Assembly: GCA_019787685.1 (NCBI GenBank)
Contig: JAHNUO010000034.1
Coordinates: 124,001-188,000 of the forward strand
DNA: 64,000 nucleotides
Direction of reading: 5' to 3'
Origin: Chiua virens
Taxonomy: Eukaryota > Basidiomycota > Agaricomycetes > Boletales > Boletaceae
Shown: in pieces, positions 10,222 to 22,687 of the stretch
Layout: every line of letters begins with the position of its first letter
How positions within the stretch are numbered: the stretch's first letter is position 1
Notes under the pieces: generated by a model
Told to the model about the DNA's origin: nothing
Databases searched by the model: none
What the model saw: the letters and a program-made list of their open reading frames with translations, nothing else
Program-made: the position numbers and the translations under genes

Positions 10222-12400
10222 TTTGCAAAACTTGAAGTCGTAAAAGTCAGCGGAAGGAATGGATCAACGAAAGCGGTAGGCTATCAAGCCGTTCAACGGG
10301 AAGTTGATGGTAGTCGGAGAATACAGAAAAGGCTGGCAGAAAGAGATTGATGAGAACGCCAAACATGTGGACGTGGGGACTTACTAGCCAGTACCTGTGA
10401 GCCGATCGAAATGGAAGAAGGCTGATGAAACAGGAGAAAAAAGTCTGGTTTTATACGTTTGTGTGAGCATCGATTGAATAACCTCTTCTCACAAGTGATC
10501 AATTCCATCAGACAAATCACGGCCGTAGACGATGGATGTGTGACCACTCCTTGGATCTACTAGTCTGTTCTCCTGGAATCGTGATGGACTCGGATTAGCG
10601 GCGTCGAGATCATTGATGGTAGCTATCAAGCACACCAAACGTTAGCAGATCTAAGGGGTGTCGCACAGAAGCTGGATCAATCGTCACCAGGACAAGTTTG
10701 ATAATTCCGAGGCATGCGACTCCGAGTCGGTAAGGACCAATATTCCCACGTAGTCTCGATCGGCGTCATGATGCGACCCCGCACCGGACATGCCGTCAAC
10801 TTCTTCAAGCCACGTCGGGGCACAACGACGTTGCAAGCACTGACACTTCCTCGCTCATTCGAGGCACGTAGCAGCTACAATCCATGTATCTCTTGAATCC
10901 CCAGAGTTCGCAACCATGGAAGCTCATAGCCTTTTCGCGACTTGGTCAACGGAGTTGTTCTTCAGGATCCTTGAAAGCGCTCGGTGACAATTACATGGGA
11001 AAAAAAGGAAAATTATGACCGTGGTATGTATGATCATCCCCCAACGTCAAACGCGCTTCTCATGGCAGTCGTCAAGTGACTTTAGAACCATGCGCACCTA
11101 CCATGCTTATTGAATTCGAGTGTCAACTTTGTCTGTTCCAAGGTAAGGATCCATACCATGCTTTATTGTCTTCGAGGGCTAGGCTTTCTTGACGCTTTCC
11201 ATGACCTGCAGCTAGAAGTATTTCCCATAATTACTTCTGAGTTCGCCATGTCTTTCGGCGGCTTTCTCCCGAGTTTCTGAAGTAGTCGAGCCGAAGTATT
11301 GCTCGTGTGGCTCGGATCGCCGAACGTCGGGTTCGGATGACGATTTCAAGTGTGTTAATTCCAACTTCTGCATTTCGTCCCTGCATATCCCGACTCTCTG
11401 ACACTCTACTGCTGGAACAGTAACGGTGTATGCATCCACCCTGTACCAGCTCCATTACAAGACTATCATATTTCGCCCAAAAATAGACTTTTTGGACAAC
11501 TTTGTACCTCTAAACCATTTTCATTTCCTTGAAGTTCGAACGAGGGATGTCCACTCGAATCATTATACTCAAGGACACCGCGAGGTAACTATGACAGGTT
11601 CGTTATTTTAGTGGGGCAATGCTAACATCATCCTGAGATTTTTCTGGTACACCGGCCTTTAGCGATGTACAAGATGTAAAACTCTTCGAAGGCCGAGTTG
11701 GAATGACAAACGAAGATAGCTTGGATGTATACCCCATGTCAAGTTCGTTCGATGATAACGTGTTATTGGGGAGGAGTTTAGTGTTCGTGATCGAGATTGA
11801 CCGTGACCGACGCACTGCTCCGTACGTCCGTGCTATTGCCTCGATCGTCACCACGAACCTGAACCTGTGACAGGGGTCGCACGTGACACGGCGTGAAGCG
11901 GGGACTCCGGGAGGTGCGGAATCCGATAGTTCCCTTAACCTCGCTACTACCTAGTGGCACGGCACTGGCACTTGATCCCCTTCCACCCGTATCCGGAACC
12001 AATACTCCATGAAAAGCTATTACGAGTTGATTCATCTTTGTGAGCATCATCATCTTGTTTTGGCCGGTCGATGGTCTCAACAGTTTCGGTGCACAAGCCA
12101 ATCCAACCACTATTTCTCTCATCTCATTCATGAGGGTTGCGCGAGGTCTGCTTATCAAAGGTAAGGATCTCTTCGGATCATCACGGATGTTATGTCATTC
12201 AACGGATCTGATGGAGATGTATACTAATAGTGTGAGTACTATGGTGTTTGCCTCAATTTGCTCCAAAGGTCTCTTTTATGATGGGCTATGGGTTTCAGAT
12301 ATCTTAAAATCGTTGGACACGCTGGTGCTCCATTTTACCGCTGCTTGCCACCTATCATCCACTCCTTTGTCTGGGGCTTGCGCGTCACTCGTCGTGAAAT
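10222..12400. other. Intergenic, nothing convincing
   Basis: About 2.2 kb separates the repeat-precursor gene from the membrane-protein gene. Open frames here are short, lack splice support and resemble nothing I recognise. The first few hundred bases probably contain the repeat-precursor promoter (it reads leftwards) and the last few hundred the membrane-protein promoter. No tandem repeats, tRNA or transposon ends were seen. Confidence 0.4.
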
Positions 12401-13754
12401 ATGGGAACCATTGACATTCCTCTGGACAAGGCAGAACTCTTGTCAGTACTATTGGAAGCGCTGTTGTATGGTAAGCTCGACCCATCGACGGTGGATCGTA
12501 TTGGCATATCTATCCCAAGGTTTCTCGCTTTTGATGTTTGGAGGAACGATGTGGATTCTATTGTCCCAGCGGTCCACGGAGCGTCTCAATCACAAAATGC
12601 TTGCTGTAGCGTGCGCTTTTCTGCTGTTTAGTACAGTGGTGCGTGTCCCCTTGGACGAACATCAGATGAACGTTTTTGAGCTATATTACAGCACTTTGTG
12701 ATTGATATTGTAAGGATCATGGAGGGTTTGATATTATATCGAGACAGCTATCCACGAGGACCTGATGGGTATTTTTCGGATGTGTCACATTGGACGTTCG
12801 TGTCCAAGAACTACTTGTATGCTGCACAAACATTAATAGGCGACGGTGTCATTGTGAGTTATCGTCCCTTTGGACAACTATCATCCACTAACGTGATCCT
12901 AGCTCTACCGGTGTTACGCGGTATGGCAATCCAAGTTGGTTATGATATTGCCTGTGTTACTTTGGTTTGCTGTGATCAGTACGTGTGTCACGGGTTCTCG
13001 AGTGACACCACATTGACCGAAATTCTAAAGTAACCGGCATGGCATGTCCTTATACTGAATTTATCGTGGCTCAAGACAAGGTCTTTGGTGGGGTTCTCTC
13101 GCGATGGATAACGGCGTTTTACGCCTCCACGTTCACGACCAACCTATTGACGACCCGTACATATCCGCGTTTTCTGGAAGTGGAACAATGGATCTGACCT
13201 TCTCCCTTGTTTTATCAGTTTTGTTGGCATATCGTATCTGGAGTATCGACCGGAAAGCCACGAGCATGCGCGATCCTGGAAAGTCACCGTTACGGCCCAT
13301 ACTGTACATCATCATGGATGCTGGCTTGATCTACTCCGTTTCCCTTTTCGCGGCGTTGATCTGTTTCGCAAATCAATCGAACGGGCAATATGTGATCCTG
13401 GATACGGTCAGTTATTATATCTCCCTCAACTAATGAAGTGACAGTCTCATTGAAGTGTTATTTTCTCACCACCAGCTTACGCCCATCATCTCCATCACCT
13501 TTTACATGGTAATCATCCGCGTCGGCTTGGCTAATCGGGCGCATCAGTCGCAAATTCAACTTATATCAACCGGAAGAAGGAGTGGGCAACGTGCAGTGCA
13601 CGTCACGACGTCGACCGAATACCATATCGACAATGGACAGAGCTCAATGATTACGAGTCCAATCTCCCCGATCACCCCTACTAGTATCGATAATGAGATC
13701 CACAGGGGCGATCCTATCAGTGACAAAACTGATAGGATTAGAGAAACGGTGTAA
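12401..13754 (+). CDS. Seven-helix integral membrane protein of basidiomycete type
   Basis: Seven exons: 12401-12470, 12520-12638, 12692-12853, 12903-12978, 13031-13156, 13219-13406, 13476-13754 (339 aa). Seven hydrophobic segments are visible. Examples are FSLLMFGGTMWILL, ACAFLLFSTVHFVIDIV, VMILPVLLWFAVIITG, FYASTFTTNLLTTLLLAYRI and ISITFYMVIIRVGLA. A polar cytoplasmic-looking tail follows with Ser/Thr-rich runs (SSMITSPISPITPTSI). The motif LLAYRIW after helix 5 and GVILYRCYAVW in helix 3 recur in a large Agaricomycete family annotated only as hypothetical or integral membrane proteins. The topology resembles a receptor, but there is no direct evidence of ligand or G-protein coupling. All splice junctions restore frame and the start MGTIDIPLDKAELLS fits the family. 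Confidence 0.8.
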
Positions 13755-14752
13755 ACTTCATTGGGACACCCAATGGCGGGCAAGATGCCTCGCTCGTATC
13801 ATGATATTGGTGATTATGTTGAGTACACTGGACACAGTGAAGGATATTTGTCCCAGCCGACTTCAAATTGCTTAGCATCTCCGGGATCTCTGTCGATGTA
13901 ATAGCCCATTGTACGATTGTTGTGAGTGGAAAAACCCCTATGGTCCGTGCGTCTGTGTTTTCGTATGGACACATGTATGTTACCGCGTCTGCTCGTTCGA
14001 TCATGTATATAGTGGGCGTTCCACTCGTCGCACCTCCTTTCCCATAGTGTCGGACTGGTCTTCTCCATCGTCCGAGAGCTGTGGGTTTTGGTGTTCGTGA
14101 CAACGATCAATAAAGTGATTTGGTGTCTCCATCTGAACAGCTGGACCTGAACTGTGCGAACGAGAAGAACGTCGCATCAATTCCGCAGCGCAACAGTGCG
14201 TTGTGGACTTGTCATCGTGTCATGGTCTGCAGATAGTACCAAGGGCTCGACAGTATTAGTGAGAACTCCGTTTTTTGATGTGTCACGGACTCACGGCCTC
14301 ACGGTGTCCTAAAACGAGACAAATGAGCTTGCAAAAGCCACGCAGCACAATGTACTGTACTCACTTACCGGAGCCGTTGCTTCCGTCGGGCCGGCCGGCC
14401 CGGTTATTGAAAGTCAAGACATCACGCAATTGATTTTCCGAGCATTCCGAGCCGCAGTCCAAACATCATATAAAAGTCAGTCCATACTGACTCTCCAGAT
14501 GTCTTCCCCACTACCAATAACCTCCAGCCTGAGCGGAGAAGGCCCTAACCTAAGAAACAATGCCAAACAAAGTTAGGCACAGCGGTTTCCCAGATTCATC
14601 GATCACTGATCATGTCCAAGAATGGTCTACGCAACTCAGAGTTAACTGATAACCCTCAGCCCAAATCACTGCACCGTGTCTTATTGTTACTGTGGGTCTG
14701 TTCATCCGAAACCCAATCATATCGGCAACGTCGTTATCCGACATAGCTCGAA
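13755..14752. other. Intergenic and T-A upstream region
   Basis: No supported gene. An open stretch at about 13868-14059 (reading LLSISGISVDVIAHC and on) is uninterrupted but short and unrecognised; it could be a relic exon or chance. The last 200 bases resemble the upstream regions of T-B and T-D (the shared TGATCA..TCCAAGAA element near 14607), so they are probably the T-A promoter. Confidence 0.35.
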
Positions 14753-17700
14753 ATGCCGCTCCAGCCTACCCTTCAACATGTGTACGCAACAAACCTGGAC
14801 CAGCAGCTCGGTTATCCTTTGCGCAATCCCCAGCTGCGGAGTCCCGATCCAGAAAAAAAACTCGAGGAACCTTATAAGAGCAATGGCTTGCAGATTGGTG
14901 ACATTGGCCACGTCGACGACTACGGTGCATTTAATCTGCTTTTCAACGTTAAGTTCCCTCCGAAAGACGACCTTGGTCAATCTTCGGAATTGAATCAATT
15001 TCCACCCCACTTCGACGAACCAGTCGCTAGTCAAACAATCCAACCCGGCGAAGTGTTTAAGACCGGTGTCACTCAGCTTCTGGATGGCGCAAGGTACCTT
15101 TACATCGGCGTTGATTATCACAGTCTGATTTTTTTTGGCATCATCAGGACGGACGCCACTCGGAAATTTTACAAATTTGTTGCTCGGGCCTGCAAAGGTT
15201 CCATCCTTATTCTCCCTAATGGCGCTACGCTATTTGAGCTCGAAAACCAGCACTTGACAGTCATTCGGAACCATGTCAAGAAGTACGCACTTGCATGGTG
15301 CAGACACGCACAAAAAGACACACTCTACCTCATTACTGCCGCCTATAGAGCAAAAACTTGGACTCTGGGATCTTTCAAGAGCGGTGTCGTTGGCGAAGAA
15401 ATCCATGTCGAGGTTCGTGCCGGTGATCCACCCGGCATTCTGGAATACAGCTGGGAACATGCATTCAATGTGGACAGCCAGCAAGTATCTGCAAGGAACA
15501 CGGATCTCAACCAAGCTGTTTTCATCAAAGGTTTTAAGATGACAGTGGGGAAGCATCAGTTTATGATTGAGAAGCTAGTGAAGTCGGAGGGGTGGTTTGA
15601 CCGGCTCCTGGTTACACTGCAGTCGGCTGCCAAGAAGTGGCGGCACGAACCAAGTGAGTCATCTACTCCTGAGTCCTGACGTACAGCGCTAACGCTCGGC
15701 GTGGACTCCGTGCAGAGATCAAGTACTTCCCGGCGAAATTGTCAGAAGTTTGTCCATCGCATTTGCTACATCTTTGTAATAACTTACGCCATCCTTCAGC
15801 TGAGTCATCCATTAGACGTGGTCAATCGCATCCTATTAGACAAGGTTTGGATAGTAGACGACAACATCCACACTCACTAACAGAGCATATTATTAGAATC
15901 CAGGAATCCCAGTGGCAATCACTCACGATGATGATTGGATTGAGATGATGAAAAATGTGCATTTCCACTGCCATTTTCGTTACGGGTCGTGCGTTGACGA
16001 GTATCCAGAAGCTGCCTTTTGAGAAACTGATGGAAAAAGGCTACGTCCGGCATTTCATGGATGCGAACTATTCCTGCGACTTGGACACTGAAAATAGTAA
16101 GTACTTTGTCGGCGTGTTCGATGCGTGTCGCTGACTTCATCCTTGCCTATGTAGATACAGTTTGTCTGGTGCGCCACAATTCGTGGGTATCCTTTCGCTA
16201 GCTGGTGGCCACTAACCAGTATATGATAACAGTGAGGGTAAAGCAAACTACGAAATTGTAGCGCATGGCGGTCGCGCTGAAGGAACGGATGTCGAATTTG
16301 AGCCGAAGCCGAACCAGCCCTTATTAGAGGTGCCCGGAGACATAGAGGCGCCTACGGACAAGTCACGTCTTGTCATTACACGTCTGTATCATTCTTGTCC
16401 TAAAGGATTTCTCGGAGATGGAACTAACGTTATATAGATATGCGGCTTGAAAGTTTTGATGTCGGAAATGTCGATGCTGGCGTTTGTGTGTTTGTTCAGT
16501 TTGGGACTACGACCAGGAGAACCAACAATAAGCCGTATGCGAGTATCATTGAATGGGACGACGAGATTACGTTGTAGGTTCTTCTCTTCCCTTAACTCAT
16601 GCATACTTCACGTGCTTACGGTCTCAAGGCCTTCTGATGAACCTGTTCATGTCACTGTTCATGGAACGTTCCAGTTGGGCTCGACGCTGGGAACACGAGA
16701 AATATCTGCAAAAAAGACGATTAATACCGGTGAAATGCCTGAAAGTACATACAGTAAGTGTCGTGACCCTCGGAGCGCCTCGTAATTAAAACTAGTCAAG
16801 CTGTCAAGTTTTCTTTCGGGAACTCCGAACCTCGTTCTTCACTCTTGATGACTCTGGAACGACATTTCTCTTATTGCGAGACCAATTTTGGTTGTGAGGT
16901 AAGACAACTATTCGATATGTGCGCAACGATCATATTACTCATAAACATTGTTCACAGGAGAATTCGGAATTTGCTCGGATGACAACTCGCGGGTTTGAGA
17001 ATTTCTACTCTTACCACCACGAGAACAAGAAAGAACATCTGGATGCCGCTCTTGAATGTTTCAGATCTGCCTTACAGGAAGATCGTCTCGACTCTGCACA
17101 ACTCATCTCCGCACGCTTCAACATTGCCACCACAGAATTCTTTAAATGTCAAGCCTATGGTACATACGCCGAGCTCGACAAGGCCATAGAATCTTACAAA
17201 AAAGCGCTCGAGTTATGTGGTGAGGGACACCCTGACAGACCGGCTACAGTGTTACTCTTGGCCCAGTCTCTTCTGTCTCGTCATGGGCAGGAATATGATG
17301 AATTCACTGTCGAAGAGATAGAAAAATTGCTTGAGGAGCTTCCCCCAGACGACAGTCGCAATCGCCGAACCGCGGACATAATCCTGGTTTCATGCAGGTT
17401 CTACCATGCCATCAACGCCGAACGACCTGCTGATGTCGATCATTTACTTGCGAACTTTCAGAATGGCACCTATACACCATCGTATGGATATTTCGACAGG
17501 CCCCACATGTCGCACAAGATTGGCCTTGCGTTCTGGCGTCGTTTCCGGACATCAGGGAACCTTTATGACTTGGACAAGGCAATCATGTTGAATACAGAGG
17601 CTTTTCTACAGATTCCCGATGGTCATGATGACCAGAAGAACATAGCCGCCTGCCTGGGACATTCATTGCTTTGCGGTCTTGAGGCGCGTGAGGAACTTAG

Positions 17701-18205
17701 GGATATCGACACGGAGCTCGGACTTACGGAGCTCGGAAACAAGGTTATTGCAACACTCGATGACATATTGTTTGCCGAAGGAACTTCAGCACTTTCTCAG
17801 GACCTGCAAAAGCAGATAGACTTGAAGACTGCAGTAGCGCAGATTCGGGAGCAGATACAACTGATGTCGTGTGTGGAAAGAGTGCGGTTGCAGGCGGCTG
17901 CAGACGATACCCGCCAGGAGGTCGTTGAGCGAGGTCCATCGTCAAAAGTCGAAAATCCCATAGACGATTGGAGCAGAGACGCAGATACGGAGACGGAGTG
18001 CAAGAGGCAACTTGGAATACTACTGAGCTTCCTGGGGGGTGAGGGGGACAGCAAGATGCGCAAAGCTCTAGAGCTACTAAATCCAGAGTGGCCGTACAAG
18101 GATCACCAGATCGTAGCCACGATGCAGGCCCTCGAGAAACACCTACCGTACTTTGACACCGTGCTCGCAAGACGACTAAGGTTTATAGTGGAGGGATGGT
18201 GTTGA
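14753..18205 (+). CDS. T-A: three-part TPR protein, first of four paralogues
   Basis: Twelve exons: 14753-15093, 15148-15653, 15716-15747, 15800-15844, 15897-15956, 16009-16096, 16155-16182, 16233-16381, 16438-16573, 16629-16753, 16801-16898, 16958-18205 (951 aa). The N-terminal region (1-290) begins PLQPTLQHVYATNL and contains GLQIGDIGHVDDYG. The middle region (290-536) contains VAITHDDDWIEMM, FMDANYSCDLDTEN and LGSTLGTREIS. The C-terminal 415 residues, one exon, are helical TPR-like repeats (DKAIESYKKALELC, FWRRFRTSGNLYDLDKAI). Those repeats resemble the TPRs of fungal CHAT-type proteins, but no CHAT protease domain or P-loop is present. The first intron (15094-15147) is 54 nt without a stop, so retention would also give a protein. 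Function unknown; gene intact by frame. Confidence 0.75.
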
Positions 18206-18831
18206 GTACGCGGCCAATCTTCATCACTACCTATAAGGAAAACATGCGATCTGATTCTTTTCACGACATCTCACCTAGTGCTCGACGATCCTCTTGTTAC
18301 TACCCTTGTTATACCTCAAACTATTACAGCTGTGTTATAGCCCTCGCGATTTTCACGAATGTTTATATCCCACGACCTTCGCTGTGCGGCGGTGACGATT
18401 CAGAAAAGGCTTGGGCAACTCAATTCAAACAGTGATGTGACGTCATTACTAAAATGTACGACTTGAAGAGTACGGAGGTGAGATCCCAGGAGGCCATTAT
18501 AGTATAAAGGAGTGATCCGAAGTGGAAGACGTTACTTGGTTCACGTTCGCCGGCTTCCGAACGATATGGTGAGCTGTTGCACGGATGTACACAGCAGGCT
18601 GGCGGGGTTACAAACTCTTCCCAAGTTCATTATCTAACGTTCATTGATCACGTCCAAGAATGGTTCACACCGTCCACGCAGGAACTTCAAGAAAGTTCGG
18701 GTAACCCTCAACCCTTGCTGCAACCGTGTTTTCTATTTTGTGTCTTTTTCCAACCTTGTGGGTTCATTCAGATCCAAAACCAATCATCAGCGGTATCCCT
18801 AAGCGCTCTCCGGAATTCGACGTAGCTCGAT
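18206..18831. promoter_or_regulatory. T-A/T-B spacer with the T-B upstream region
   Basis: No gene. The stretch just before the T-B ATG (about 18620-18831) closely matches the region before T-D (about 46600-46785): a shared TGATCA box, a T-rich tract, then a near-identical block from TATCAGC to AGCTCGAT directly abutting the ATG. T-A shares the distal part. Conservation of noncoding sequence among paralogues suggests either recent duplication or a shared promoter. Confidence 0.4.
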
Positions 18832-21800
18832 ATGCCAGCACAGCCTACCCTTCAACATGTGTACGCGACAAACCTGGACCAGCAGCTCGGTTATCCTTTA
18901 CGCAACCCCCAGCTGCGGAGCCCCGATCCAGAAAAAGAACTCGAGGAACCTTATAAGAGCAAAGGCCTACAGATAGGTGACATTGGTCACGTCGACGACT
19001 ACGGTGGATTCAATCTGCTTTTCAACGTCAATTTTCCTCCAAATGACCGTGACGACCTGGGCCAATCTTCGGAATTGAATCTTCCACACCACTTCGACGA
19101 ACCAGTCGCTACTCAAAAAATCCAGCCCGGTGAAGTGTTTAAGACCGGTGTCACACAGATTCTGGATGGCGCAAGGTACCTTTACATCAGTGTAGAAATA
19201 TCACTGTCTGATTATTTTTTTCTACTTCATGAGGACGGATGTCCCGCAACTTTACAATTTCGTTGCAGAGGCTAAAAAAGGTGCCATACTCATTCTCCCG
19301 ACTGGCGCTTCACTATTCGAACTCGATAGCAAGTGCATGCCAAGCATTCGAAACCATGTCAAGAAGCACGCACTTGGGTGGTGCAGACATGCACAAAAGG
19401 ATACCCTCTATCTGATTACTGCCGTGTATAGAGCAAAAACTTGGACTCTGGGATCTTTCAAGAATGGGACCCTTGGCAAAGAAATCCATGTTCAAGTTCG
19501 TGCCAGTGAACAAAACGGCACTCCGGAGTATAGATGGCAACATGCCTTCAATGTGGACAACCAGCAAGTACCTCCGGGGAACACGGATCTCAACCAAGCT
19601 GTTTTCATCAAAGGTTTCAAGATGACGGCAGGAAACATTGAGCAGCTGGTAATGTGCGGGGGATGGTTTGACCGTCTCCTCGCCACACTACAGTCGGCGG
19701 CTAAGAAGTGGCGATCCGGACCAAGTAAGTCATGTATTTCTAACATGCAGCGTTAATGCTCAACACGGACACCGTGCAGAGATCAAGTACTTCCCGGCGC
19801 TGTTGTCAGAAGTTTGTCCATCGCGTTTACTGCATCTTTGTGGTAATTTACGCTATCCTTCAGCCGAGCCATCCATTAGATGTGGTCAATCGCATTCTAT
19901 TAGACAAGGTTTGGATAGTAGACGACAATATCCACACTCACTAACAGAGCATATTATTAGAATCCAGGAATCCCAGTGGCAATCACTCACGATGATGATT
20001 GGATTGAGATGATGAGAAATGTGCATTTCCACTGCCATTTTTGTTACGGGTCGTGCGTTGACGAGTATCCAGAAGCTGCCTTTTGAGAAACTGATGGAAA
20101 AAGGCTACGTCCGGCATTTCATGGATGCGAACTATTCCTGCGACTTGGACACTGAAAATAGTAAGTATTTTGTCGGCGTGTTCGATGCTTGTCGCTAACC
20201 TCATTCTTGCCTGTGTAGATACCGTTTGTTTGGTACGCCACAATTCGTGGGTATCCTTTCGCTAGCTGGCGGCTCACTAACGAGCATATGATAACAGCGA
20301 GGGTAAAACAAACTACGAAATTGTAGCGCATGGCGGTCACGCAGAGGGAACAGACAGTGAATGTAAGCCGAAGCCGAAGGAGCCCCTAGAGGTGCCCAGC
20401 GATATAGAGGTACCCGCGGACGAGTCACGTCTTGTCATCACACGTCTGTATCATTCTTGTCCTAAAGGATTTCTTGGAGATGGGTACTAACGTTGTGTAG
20501 ATATGCGGCTTGAAAGTTTTGATATTGGAAATGTCGATGCTGGCGTTTGTGTGCTTGTTCAGTTTGGGACTACGACCAGGAGAACCGACAATAAGCCGCA
20601 TGCACGTATCATCGAGTGGCACGGCGAGATTACGCTGTAAGCTTCCCTTCTTTCTCTGACCTCTTATACTCATGGTTTTAAGGCCCTCTGATGGACCTGT
20701 TAATATCACTGTTTGTGGCACGTTCCAGCTGGGCTCGACGCTAGGAACACGAGAAATATCTGAAATGAGTACGATCAATACCGGCGATATGCCCGGTAGC
20801 GCATATAGTGAGTATCATCAACTCGCATGGCGTCTCGTAACTAAATCTGTTCAAGCCGTCAAGTTTTCGGTTGGGAATGCCGCATCTCGTTCTTCACTCT
20901 TGATTACTTTGGAGCGACATTTCTCGTACTGCGAAACGGATTTCAATTATGAGGTGAGCTGAGACGGTTACGCAATATTCGTATCCAACAACTATACACC
21001 ATGTGTAGGAGAGTTCGGACTTTGTTCAGATGACAACCGGGGGGTTCAAGGCTTTCTACTCATTCCACCAGGAGTTTAAGGAAGAACATCTCGATTCCGC
21101 TCTTGAATGCTTCCGCTCTGCTCTGGAGCGATGCGGTTCCAACGCTGAACGTCGTGCCACTGCATGCTTCAATCTCGCTACTTCCGAGTTCCTTCAATGT
21201 CAGGCAAACGGGACATACTCCAAGTTCGATACGTCTATTGACCTCTACCGAAAGGCGCTCCAATTACGCGGCGACACTCACCAAGATCGACCTGCTACAT
21301 TGTTGCTCTTAGCACAGGTCCTCTTGGCGCGTCATGGACAAGAATATGACGAGTTCATTGTCGAGGAGATAGAGCAACTTTTGGCGGAACTTCCCCCAGA
21401 TGAAAGTCGTGATCGTCGAAGTGCAGACGCAGTCTTGGCTACAATCAGATTTTACTATGCTATTAATGCCGATCACAGTGCAGACATCGATGGTTTACTC
21501 GCCGACTTTCAGCATGGCACCTATACGCCTCTGTACGGTTATTTCGACCGACCACATCTGTTGCACAAGCTAGGATTTGCATTCCGGCGTCGCTTTCGGT
21601 CATTGGAAAACCTCGAGGACCTGGACAAGTCGATCGATTTGAATACGGAGGCTTTGCTGCAGATTCCCGATGGACACGATGACAAGATGAATATAGCCGC
21701 TTGCCTCGGAAATTCGCTCCTTTGCGCTCTTGAGGCCCGTGGAGAGCTTAGTGATGTCGACACATCGGTCGGACTTATGAAACTCGGAAAGAAGGTTATC

Positions 21801-22253
21801 GCGATGCTCGATGACATATCATACGCAGAGGGTGCTTCGGCACATTCGGAAGACTTGCAAGAGCAGATATACTTGAGCTTTGCAGTGGCACAGCTTCGGG
21901 AACAGATAAAATTGATGACGAGCGTGGAAAGAGTTCGGCAGCATGGGGCTGCGGACGATACCCCCAAGGACGTTGGGCGAGGTCTATCATCTAGAGTCGA
22001 GAACCCTTTAGACGATTGGAACAGAGATGAAGAGACGGAGACGGAGTGCAAGAGACAGCTTGGAGTGCTGCTCAGCTTCCTGGGAGGCGAAGGGGATCGC
22101 AAGATGCGCGAAGCTTTATCGCAAGTGAACCCTGAGTGGCCGCACAGGGATCACAAGATCGTGGCCACGATGCAGGCCCTGGAGGAGCACATGCCTTACT
22201 ATTACACTGTTCTCGCAAGACGATTAAGGTTTGTAGTGGAAGGATGGTGTTGA
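18832..22253 (+). CDS. T-B: three-part TPR protein, second paralogue
   Basis: Twelve exons aligned one-to-one with T-A: 18832-19175, 19234-19724, 19780-19811, 19864-19908, 19961-20020, 20073-20160, 20219-20246, 20298-20443, 20501-20636, 20683-20807, 20856-20953, 21009-22253 (945 aa). The N-terminal, middle and TPR parts all match T-A closely, and some introns (for example 19909-19960) are nearly base-identical between the two copies, which points to recent tandem duplication or gene conversion. Here the first intron is 58 nt and cannot be read through, unlike T-A. The TPR part ends LLSFLGGEGDRKMREAL and RRLRFVVEGWC, like T-A. Gene appears intact. Function unknown. Confidence 0.75.
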
Positions 22254-22687
22254 ATACTTCATCACAAGGAAAGAACACGACGCTGACGGTCTGACTTGTT
22301 GCTTTTCACAACATCTGACTTAGTGCTCTCTGTTAGTTCTCTCTGTAACTAGGCACTATATTCTTCGTTACCAGTCACGATTCTATGGCCTCTGACGACC
22401 GTAATAATAATATTTACATATACTGTCGTCTAGGCGCAACCGATGCGGTGGAATCGAAGGAATCGAAACATCGGCCCTTCTTCGAGGTCCTGCCCTTCCT
22501 GAGTGGGCTCTGCAGCCGGGCGGACCATTCTTGGACACGATCAATGATTCTGGGAAGAATTTATATGTAACCCTTGGCCCATGTCTTCACCCTAGGATTC
22601 ACAACCTGAGTGTCAGCGAGTACCAGGTAAGTCCGCCCACCCAATAGTCGATTTAGTACTAGTACCTCCACATCACAGAATATAACA
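22254..22687. other. T-B/T-C spacer
   Basis: No gene supported. Unlike T-A, T-B and T-D, the sequence before the T-C start does not show the shared upstream block, so T-C may be regulated differently or be the oldest copy. Confidence 0.3.

Noticed and set aside
13868..14059. Uninterrupted stretch reading LLSISGISVDVIAHC and on
   Set aside because: Too short, no start or splice partner, not recognised; left as a possible relic.
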